Positions 25,968 through 33,054 of a stretch of DNA of 64,000 nucleotides are shown piece after piece. The translations under genes were made by a program, and so were the position numbers. This DNA is from Blastocatellia bacterium (GTDB lineage: Bacteria; Acidobacteriota; Blastocatellia; Pyrinomonadales; Pyrinomonadaceae): assembly GCA_013697915.1 (NCBI GenBank), contig JACCVY010000006.1:28292-92291 (forward strand), read 5' to 3'. Position 1 is the stretch's first letter. Every line of letters starts with the position of its first letter. Under the pieces are notes generated by a model, which worked only from the letters and a program-made list of their open reading frames with translations, was not told the DNA's origin and did not search any database.

Positions 25968-27332
25968 ATGCCTGACATCCTTCTTGTTGAAGACAAAGAC
26001 AGCCTGCGCCGCGTTTTGCGTTTGACTCTGGAAAACGCCGGCTACTCAGTCAACGAAGCCGTCGACGCGCGCGCTGCTCTCAACGAAATCGCGAGTGCTC
26101 CACATAAGTTGGTTCTAACCGACCTGCGCATGCCCAACGGTTCCGGTCTTGACGTGCTGCGCGCAGCGCGGGCAGCGGATAACGGCACGCCGGTAATCGT
26201 GATGACTGCATTCGGCTCGATTGATGAAGCAGTTCAGGCGATGAAAGACGGCGCCCACGATTTTCTGCAAAAGCCGGTTGACTCAAATCATCTGCTTCTC
26301 ATTGTCGAGCGTGCTCTTGAACAGGCGCGGCTAAGAACTGAAAACATTCTGTTGCGCGAAGAGTGGTCGCGCCGCTATGGCTTTCCGCGCATCATCGGCG
26401 AATCGGATGCAATCAAGCGCGCCGTTGCTGAAACCCAACGTGTGGCCCAGACTGAAGCCAACGTCTTATTTCTGGGTGAATCGGGTACCGGCAAAGAACT
26501 TTTCGCGCGAGCCGTCCATCATCTTTCTCCCCGCCGCCAAAAGCCTTTCGTTGCCATTAACTGTGCTGCCATTCCGGAAACGTTAATCGAAAACGAGTTG
26601 TTTGGACACGAACGTGGAGCCTTCACGGGCGCCGGGGATCGGCGCCTGGGAAAGTTTGAGCTCGCTTCCGGTGGCACTGTTTTTCTCGACGAGATTGGCG
26701 AACTGCCGTTAGCGGTGCAGGGCAAACTGCTGCGGGTGATCGAGGAGAAAACGGTCGATCGCATCGGTGGACGCGCGCCTGTTCCGGTGGATGTTCGCGT
26801 GGTAGCGGCGACTAACAAAGACTTGAAGTCAGCGGTGGACCACGGTGAGTTTCGCGGCGATCTATTTTTCCGTTTGGCTGTTTTCCCGGTCGAGATTCCA
26901 CCGCTGCGTGAACGTGACGACGATGTCCTCATGCTGGCAAAACATTTTGCCGCCCAACTCGGGAAAGAATTGCGCGGCCGCGAAGCGACTCTCAGCCTGG
27001 ATTCCGCGGCCGCGTTGCGCACGCATCGCTGGCCCGGCAACGTTCGAGAGCTGGAAAACGCGATTGAGCGCGCTTGTATTCTTTCGGATACTTTGGTGTT
27101 GGAGCCAGTTGATCTTGGGCTAGTGCCCCGCAGCGGCGGCGATCAGACGCCTGCTTCCTTTGATCTCAGCGGCACGTTGTCTGAAGTGGCGCAGCGTGCT
27201 TTGCGTTTTGTCGAGCAACGCAAAATAGCGGGGGCGCTGAAAAACCACGGCGGCAACAAAAATGAAGCCGCTGAAGAGCTGGGCGTCAGCTACAAGACGT
27301 TGCTAACAAAAATAAAAGACTACAATCTCTGA
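25968..27332 (+). CDS. Sigma-54-dependent response regulator (NtrC family)
   Basis: A 454-residue transcription activator in three parts. A receiver domain (about 1-120) has phospho-acceptor Asp in VLTDLRMPNG and Lys in FLQKPV. An AAA+ sigma-54 activation domain (about 145-375) has Walker A GESGTGKE, the sigma-54 contact loop GAFTGA, and DEIGELPL. A C-terminal Fis-type helix-turn-helix is NEAAEELGVSYKTLLTKI. The start is set at ATG 25968, directly before PDILLVEDK. No cognate kinase lies alongside, unlike pilSR at 60-63 kb. murJ follows after 7 bases, suggesting one transcript. It could act on the sigma-54 site at 19683; that is inference. Confidence 0.9.
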   Translation: MPDILLVEDKDSLRRVLRLTLENAGYSVNEAVDARAALNEIASAPHKLVLTDLRMPNGSGLDVLRAARAADNGTPVIVMTAFGSIDEAVQAMKDGAHDFLQKPVDSNHLLLIVERALEQARLRTENILLREEWSRRYGFPRIIGESDAIKRAVAETQRVAQTEANVLFLGESGTGKELFARAVHHLSPRRQKPFVAINCAAIPETLIENELFGHERGAFTGAGDRRLGKFELASGGTVFLDEIGELPLAVQGKLLRVIEEKTVDRIGGRAPVPVDVRVVAATNKDLKSAVDHGEFRGDLFFRLAVFPVEIPPLRERDDDVLMLAKHFAAQLGKELRGREATLSLDSAAALRTHRWPGNVRELENAIERACILSDTLVLEPVDLGLVPRSGGDQTPASFDLSGTLSEVAQRALRFVEQRKIAGALKNHGGNKNEAAEELGVSYKTLLTKIKDYNL

Positions 27333-27339
27333 ACCCGAG

Positions 27340-29067
27340 ATGCACGAATCTCCCAACCCCGTCGCTTCTCCTCCAGTTAAGGATGGTGAGGCCGACGAAA
27401 ATCACGCTGAAGCAAGTTCGATCGCCGGCGAGACGATCGAACAGGTCGGCGACGCCGGCATTGACAGCCCCGTTGGCGAAACAGCGAAGCCAGAACGCAG
27501 CAGTGGCAAATCCGCATTTCTTGTCGGCGCCGGAATCCTCATCAGTCGCATCGTTGGCTTAGTTCGACAACGCGTTTTCGCGCATTACTTTGGAACTTCA
27601 GCCGCGGGCGATGCCTTTAGCGCGGCGTTTCGCATTCCTAATTTCCTGCAGAACATTTTTGGGGAAGGCGCACTCTCGGCTTCCTTCATTCCGGTTTATG
27701 CCAAGCTGCTGGCCCACGACGATGAAGAGGAAGCCGCACAAGTCGCCAACGCGGTGCTGGGAATACTCGCGCTGGTGGTTTCGATAATCGTACTTGCCGG
27801 CGTTCTTACCACGCCCTACATCATTTCTGCCATCGCTCCCGGATTCAAAGGCGAGACACGCGAGTTGACGATTCGCCTGGTGCGAATTCTCTTCCCGGGC
27901 GCTGGTCTACTAGTGCTCTCCGCCTGGTGTCTCGGCGTTCTCAACAGCCATCATCGCTTTTTTATTTCCTATACTGCGCCGGTCGCGTGGAATCTGGCGA
28001 TGATCGCGTCGCTGGTCATCTTCGGCCGCAAGGTGGGTCAGTTTCCTCTCGCCGAATACGTCGCCTGGGGTTCGGTTATTGGCAGCGCGTTGCAGTTTAG
28101 CGTGCAATTGCCCGTCGTGTTCCGGCTGGTGCAGCGTCTTCGTCCGGCATTTGATTTGGCGAGCGTTCATGTCAGGACTGTCGTTAGAAATTTTTTTCCT
28201 GTCTTCATGAGCCGTGGTGTGGTCCAGATCAGCGCTTTTGTCGATGCAGTGCTCGCCAGCTTTCTGCCGGAAGGTTCGGTCGTCGCGTTGACTTACGCGC
28301 AAAGTCTATACACGTTGCCGGTAAGTTTATTTGGGATGTCAGTATCGGCAGCCGAACTGCCGGCGATGTCGAGAGCAATCGGCAACACTGAGCAGGTCGC
28401 CGAAGTACTAAGAAAGCGGCTGGACAATGGACTGCAACGCATTGCCTTTTTCATTGTTCCGTCCTCGATGGCTTTCCTGGCGCTGGGCGATGTGATTGCC
28501 GCAGTGCTTTATCAGACCGGGCAGTTTAAGCACGACGCTTCAATTTTCGTCTGGGGCATTCTGGCCGGCTCGACAGTTGGCCTGCTCGCTTCCACTTTGG
28601 GTCGTCTCTATTCCTCCACTTACTACGCTCTTCATGACACTCGTACGCCGTTGCGGTACGCGATCATTCGCGTCACGTTAACTACCTTGCTGGGTTACCT
28701 GTTCGCACTGCCGTTACCAATTGCCCTGGGCATCAATCCAAAATGGGGCGTGGCAGGATTGACCGCGTCCGCAGGCATTGCCGGCTGGATTGAGTTTGCG
28801 TTGCTGCGTCGCACCTTGAACCGGCGTATCGGCAAGACTGGGCTGGCGGCTGGCTATGTGATCAAGCTTTGGTTGGCTGCTTTTGTTGCAGCGGGCATTG
28901 GTTGGGGACTTAAGTTGCTGGTTGGTAACCTTCACCCCATTCCGTTGGCGGGGATAGTTCTCGGCGGTTACGGAATTTCATACTTCGCAATAACCTTAGC
29001 GCTCGGTATTTCCGCCTCGCAAGCTGTTGTCGGCAGGCTCCTGCGACTGGCCCGGCTTAGGAAATAG
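27340..29067 (+). CDS. murJ: Lipid II flippase MurJ (MviN)
   Basis: Moves lipid II across the cytoplasmic membrane for peptidoglycan synthesis. The 575-residue product has about 14 hydrophobic segments beginning with SAFLVGAGILISRIVGLVR, and the MurJ-typical AFRIPNFLQNIFGEGALSASFIPVY (two adjacent motifs, about 100-125). An acidic N-terminal extension of about 50 residues precedes the first helix; this is longer than usual and looks disordered. ATG 27340 lies 7 bases past the preceding regulator stop. The pairing of a sigma-54 activator with murJ is not a standard arrangement. A 150-base gap follows before the PEP-CTERM gene. Confidence 0.93.
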   Translation: MHESPNPVASPPVKDGEADENHAEASSIAGETIEQVGDAGIDSPVGETAKPERSSGKSAFLVGAGILISRIVGLVRQRVFAHYFGTSAAGDAFSAAFRIPNFLQNIFGEGALSASFIPVYAKLLAHDDEEEAAQVANAVLGILALVVSIIVLAGVLTTPYIISAIAPGFKGETRELTIRLVRILFPGAGLLVLSAWCLGVLNSHHRFFISYTAPVAWNLAMIASLVIFGRKVGQFPLAEYVAWGSVIGSALQFSVQLPVVFRLVQRLRPAFDLASVHVRTVVRNFFPVFMSRGVVQISAFVDAVLASFLPEGSVVALTYAQSLYTLPVSLFGMSVSAAELPAMSRAIGNTEQVAEVLRKRLDNGLQRIAFFIVPSSMAFLALGDVIAAVLYQTGQFKHDASIFVWGILAGSTVGLLASTLGRLYSSTYYALHDTRTPLRYAIIRVTLTTLLGYLFALPLPIALGINPKWGVAGLTASAGIAGWIEFALLRRTLNRRIGKTGLAAGYVIKLWLAAFVAAGIGWGLKLLVGNLHPIPLAGIVLGGYGISYFAITLALGISASQAVVGRLLRLARLRK

Positions 29068-29223
29068 GCCCTTTGCTCCGCACTTTAAGTCTCTTCCAGA
29101 AAAACTTGAAAGCCCTTGTTTATTGGTTCTTCTCCCAAGAGTAAGGAAATTCAATTAGTCACTGTGCCACCGGGCGAACCCTCAGGATCACACAGAGACT
29201 TTACTCGAGGAGGAGATCGATAA

Positions 29224-29995
29224 ATGAACAAGCTTTTCACGAAGAGCATTTTTGCTCCTGGCGCGCTATTAACTCTTTCGCTGGCGGGCACCAGTGCGCG
29301 AGCCGACAACTTTCTGATTGTTCCCGTGGGGCCAACAATCGTGCAACCAGCCGGGCTGGGAACAGTTAATACTGTTCTGGTTCTGCAGACCAAGGGTTCC
29401 GCGACATCTGGGTATGGCTCGGTCGCTTATGATCCAAACAATACCCTGTCGAACCGCAAAGGCGATCTCGTCAGCGGCAACCAAACCGTAGCCGGCGCCA
29501 ACAATCAAACATATTCAGTCAACTGATTTGGGCATTACCAACGGGAATCTCTGCATAAACATGAACATCAACGACCCGAATAAGGGCGGTAGCAATACCG
29601 GACCCGTCGGGCCAATCGTGCTCAACACGCTTATCCTGACTGCATACGACCAATCTGGCACGGCTGTTTTCAGCGCGCATCTCGCTGATGCCCTGACCCT
29701 CCGCGAAGCTACCTTGAACGGTACCGGCACCGGCAAATCGGATTTCACTTTCGCGCTTAACGCTGATGCTGCTGCAGCCTTGGCGGCGGCGATTGCAACC
29801 AACCCAAACCTGAGATTGGGGCTGGCGGCGAGTGTCTCCGATGCATCAGGCGGCCACGAAAGCTTCTTTTTCTGCAAGGGTTGCGATCCTGGTCGAGAAG
29901 TTCCCGAGCCGGCCACCATGTTGTTGCTCGGCACCGGTCTCGCAGGTACGGTGGGCGCAATTCGCAGACGACGCAACGCAGCCAAACCTGAATAA
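29224..29995 (+). pseudogene. PEP-CTERM exported protein interrupted by a one-base frameshift
   Basis: Frame 1 (29224-29526) encodes a signal peptide (FAPGALLTLSLAGTSARA) and the first part of a beta-rich domain. Frame 2 (from about 29519 to 29995) continues it and ends in a textbook PEP-CTERM tail: VPEPATMLLLGTGLAGTVGA then RRRR. Removing one A from GTCAACTGAT at 29518-29527 would give TYSVTDLGITNG and a single protein of about 256 residues. GAGGAGGAG precedes ATG 29224. PEP-CTERM proteins are sorted by exosortase to the outer envelope or matrix; no exosortase gene is in this window. The shift may be a real mutation or a sequence error. Confidence 0.8.
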
Positions 29996-30026
29996 GTTCG
30001 ATTCTCCTTCCTCCTTGGGTACAAAA

Positions 30027-30059
30027 AGCCTGAGCGTGCCAACAAAACCTGCTCAGGCT
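30027..30059 (+). terminator. Terminator after the PEP-CTERM gene
   Basis: A perfect 9-bp stem, AGCCTGAGC / GCTCAGGCT, with a 15-base loop, preceded by AAAAA and followed by ATTTCT. Confidence 0.65.
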
Positions 30060-30153
30060 ATTTCTATGAAGATTTTTCTGGAGAGTACGAGGCATTCATT
30101 CTTTAGTTAGGTATCCTGGAAAAACGGACGGACTGGTGCAGCGGCAGAGGCGA

Positions 30154-30179
30154 GGCGGCCTCGGGCCGCCATTTTTTTT
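30154..30179 (+). terminator. Strong intrinsic terminator just before nnr
   Basis: GGCGGCC-TCG-GGCCGCC followed by A and eight T. It stands about 95 bases beyond the previous terminator, so it may end a separate short transcript (candidate small RNA, roughly 30060-30179) or act as an attenuator of nnr. Confidence 0.75.
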
Positions 30180-30254
30180 GTGTTCCAGGAAAGCTTTAGA
30201 AGCCTTTCCAGCTTTCGATTGACCGCCTCACGAACTCATCCTTATCATCAAGCC

Positions 30255-31919
30255 GTGCAGCCTGTAATCTCAGCTCAACAAATGCGCGAAGTCGATCGCC
30301 TCACCGTACAAAATCATCAAGTCTCGTCACTAGAGCTAATGGATTCAGCCGCAGCCGCCTGTCTTCAAGCCGTGACAACTCACTTTGGTGGCGATCTTAG
30401 TGCCAGGAAAATCCAAATACTTTGTGGCCCTGGAAATAATGGCGGCGATGGCGCTGCTCTCGCTCGCCAACTATCCTTGCTCGATGTTCAAATCGACGTA
30501 ATACTTTTCGGGAAAGTTGATGACACGCACGGCGACGCGCGCCACAACTTCGAAGCTCTCGCCAATCTCAACTCATCGGACCGAGTTGCTGACTTAAATT
30601 TCATCGAATGCCCCAACTCAAAACAATGGCGAGAGATCGCAGCCGGTGCGTCTTCTTACGACGTGATCGTCGACGCTCTTTTCGGCACCGGACTGAAGCG
30701 ACCGTTGACGGGCGTCTTCGTCGAAGTCGTGAATTATCTAGGGTCGTCAAAGAATGGGCAATCCTCTTCGCCGGGGCCATTGATTATTTCGGTGGACATA
30801 CCTTCAGGTCTCGATGCTGACGAGGCGCAACCGATTGGTCCAGCGGTGACCGCTGATCTCACGGTGACATTCACCGCCCCAAAACTCGCAAACGTCTTGC
30901 CCCCCGCTTCGAATTTGAATGGCAAGTTGGTAATTGCAGATATCGGTTCTCCAGCGGCGCTCATTGATAAGGCGCAGTCAGAACTTTTCCTGACGGAAGA
31001 AAAAGACGCACGAGAATTTCTAATCAGCACACGCTATCTGCCGGACTCGTTCAAGAATACTCATGGCCATGTGTTGGTGCTGGCCGGTTCGCGTGGTTAC
31101 ACCGGCGCTGCCGTGCTTTGCGCAAACGCGGCAATGCGATCCGGCGCGGGTTTGGTTACTGTTGCCACCCCGGTGTCTTCCCAAAATGCAGCCGCCGCAG
31201 CCGTGATGCCGGAAGTAATGACGACCGCGCTGGCCGAAACGGATCGTGGCGCAATCAGTGACGAAGCAATCGATCATGTGACGGCATTGATGGCAAATGT
31301 TAATGCGGTGGCGATTGGACCAGGCATTTCGGCTACAGATGAGCGCACCCGTCGTTTTGTTCACGCCGTCGTTACGCAACGCCAGACTGTGCTGGTGATC
31401 GATGCCGATGCTCTAAACTGTCTGTCTCCGTGGCCGGCTGATTTGCAGGGTCCCGAAGAAGCGCCGCTTATTCTGACGCCGCACGCGGGCGAGATGTTGC
31501 GCTTGATGGGGACCACTGACAAATCCGCACTCGACGATCGCGTTGCGGTGGCGCGCGCTTTTGCCACTCGGCACAAGCTGATTCTTGTTTTGAAGGGCTC
31601 GCGCTCGTTGATTGCTGCGCCCGATGGGCGCGTTTTTATCAACCCAACCGGCAACGCCGGGCTGGGTACCGCCGGCGCCGGAGACACTTTGACCGGCGTC
31701 ATTGCCGGGTTTATCGCGCAATCGGCGGGCACATTGAAAGAGAAAGCCAATCCGTTAGCAGCGACGATTGCCGCGCTTTACGTCGGCGGACTTGCAGGCG
31801 ATTTCGCAGCGCAAAAACTGGGAATGCGCACCATGGTGGCTTCGGATATTCGCGAACATTTGAGCGAGGCTATTCGCTCGCTTGATCCAAAAGGCGAACG
31901 ACCCAACTCCAATCAATGA
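30255..31919 (+). CDS. nnr: Bifunctional NAD(P)H-hydrate epimerase / ADP-dependent dehydratase
   Basis: Repairs hydrated NADH/NADPH: the N-terminal NnrE domain (about 1-210) interconverts the R and S hydrates and the C-terminal NnrD domain (about 235-550) dehydrates the S form with ADP. NnrE motifs include CGPGNNGGDGAALARQL and VDALFGTGL. NnrD carries HVLVLAGSRGYTGAAVL, AIGPGI and NAGLGTAGAGDTLTGVIAGF, the last being the nucleotide/active-site loop. I start at GTG 30255 (MQPVISAQQMREVD), where the family begins; the track start at 30180 lies directly on the preceding terminator T tract. The stop overlaps the tsaE ATG by 4 bases (ATGA), so these two are translationally coupled, a common bacterial pairing. 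Confidence 0.93.
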   Translation: MQPVISAQQMREVDRLTVQNHQVSSLELMDSAAAACLQAVTTHFGGDLSARKIQILCGPGNNGGDGAALARQLSLLDVQIDVILFGKVDDTHGDARHNFEALANLNSSDRVADLNFIECPNSKQWREIAAGASSYDVIVDALFGTGLKRPLTGVFVEVVNYLGSSKNGQSSSPGPLIISVDIPSGLDADEAQPIGPAVTADLTVTFTAPKLANVLPPASNLNGKLVIADIGSPAALIDKAQSELFLTEEKDAREFLISTRYLPDSFKNTHGHVLVLAGSRGYTGAAVLCANAAMRSGAGLVTVATPVSSQNAAAAAVMPEVMTTALAETDRGAISDEAIDHVTALMANVNAVAIGPGISATDERTRRFVHAVVTQRQTVLVIDADALNCLSPWPADLQGPEEAPLILTPHAGEMLRLMGTTDKSALDDRVAVARAFATRHKLILVLKGSRSLIAAPDGRVFINPTGNAGLGTAGAGDTLTGVIAGFIAQSAGTLKEKANPLAATIAALYVGGLAGDFAAQKLGMRTMVASDIREHLSEAIRSLDPKGERPNSNQ

Positions 31920-32371
31920 TTCCGGCTACAGAACAATACATCTCTACCGGTGAATGGACTGCTCGCCATGCGGGTGAAACTTTTGATCTCGGCCAACAAA
32001 TTGGCACACAACTGCGCGGCGGCGAGATTCTGTTGCTCGATGGACCACTGGGCGCGGGCAAGACTATTTTTGTAAAGGGAGTTGCCGCTGGTCTCGATGT
32101 TGACGCTGACGAGGTAACCAGCCCCTCGTTTACGCTGGTCAATCCCTACCAGGGACGCCTGCCGCTGTTTCACATCGATCTTTATCGTCTGGACGCCGGG
32201 GCCCCTGCGGCTCATGCGGTCGATCTTGAAGAGCTGCTTACCAATGAAGAGGCAGTTGTTGTGATTGAGTGGGCGGAACGTCTCGGCAAATATCCGCTGC
32301 CGCCCTGTGTCTGGCACGTCAAGATTCAAGGCGACGGCGATGCAGCGCGAAGCATTACGATTTCGCGCTGA
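31916..32371 (+). CDS. tsaE: tRNA threonylcarbamoyladenosine biosynthesis ATPase TsaE
   Basis: Part of the TsaB-TsaD-TsaE complex that installs t6A37 on ANN-decoding tRNAs. The 151-residue product has Walker A DGPLGAGKTIFVKG (about 39-52), the switch-like SPSFTLVNPY and the FHIDLYRLD motif with the catalytic Asp. Its length is normal. The ATGA overlap with nnr sets the start. tsaB and tsaD are not in the window. Confidence 0.95.
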   Translation: MIPATEQYISTGEWTARHAGETFDLGQQIGTQLRGGEILLLDGPLGAGKTIFVKGVAAGLDVDADEVTSPSFTLVNPYQGRLPLFHIDLYRLDAGAPAAHAVDLEELLTNEEAVVVIEWAERLGKYPLPPCVWHVKIQGDGDAARSITISR

Positions 32372-32460
32372 AGTTGAAATGGAAGATTAACTGCCAGATG
32401 GCTTGACCGGAACACTGCGCAAAGAATATAAGGGCATTTGAGATTCAGGGAGGCAAACCG

Positions 32461-33039
32461 TTGTCCACGCACGTCGAAACTGAACGCGATCTACAAAGCG
32501 AAAAAATTGTCAGCAATGATTTTTCGCTGCCGGCTTTGGTAAAAGCACTGGAATCGCAAACGAGCGTTCCTGCGCTCGAACAGATCTACGATTGGCTTGA
32601 AACTGCGAGCATCTCCAGCGAGGAGTTGCAGCCTTACATTGGTTTTAAGGAGGGCAACTACTGGCGTCATCGCGTTTGCCGCAACGAGTTTGTCGAGATG
32701 CTGGTGCTCTGCTGGCGTCCCGGCCATCGCACTCCCATTCACGATCATAACGGCTCGCACGGTGGCGTTAAGGTTCAGGAAGGAAGATTGTGGGAAACGC
32801 TCTTCAACTACGACGCGGAGAAAGGGCTGGAGTACAAGTCAGCCCGGGACTACGCTCCAGGATCAGTTACCGGTTCAGACATTCCCGACATTCATCAGCT
32901 TGGCAATCCTGATGTGAGCGAACAAGACCTCATCACCATTCACGTCTACGCACCGCCACTCGGCGTCCTTCATACATACAAACCCGGCAGCACAACGATC
33001 GATCTGTACACTCCCGACGACACCGAACAATTTTTGTAG
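32461..33039 (+). CDS. Cysteine dioxygenase family protein (thiol dioxygenase)
   Basis: A mononuclear non-heme iron cupin that oxidises cysteine or a related thiol to the sulfinate. The 192-residue product shows the first cupin motif, RPGHRTPIHDHNGSHGGVKV, with two of the iron-binding histidines, and the second, GSVTGSDIPDIHQLGN (His-x3-Asn), with the third. The residue at the cross-link cysteine position is not obvious, as in many bacterial enzymes. The start is TTG 32461 with GGGAGG 9 bases upstream. 3-mercaptopropionate dioxygenase activity cannot be excluded. It converges on comEC with only 15 bases between. Confidence 0.87.
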   Translation: MSTHVETERDLQSEKIVSNDFSLPALVKALESQTSVPALEQIYDWLETASISSEELQPYIGFKEGNYWRHRVCRNEFVEMLVLCWRPGHRTPIHDHNGSHGGVKVQEGRLWETLFNYDAEKGLEYKSARDYAPGSVTGSDIPDIHQLGNPDVSEQDLITIHVYAPPLGVLHTYKPGSTTIDLYTPDDTEQFL

Positions 33040-33054
33040 ATTTCACCGGGCGGT

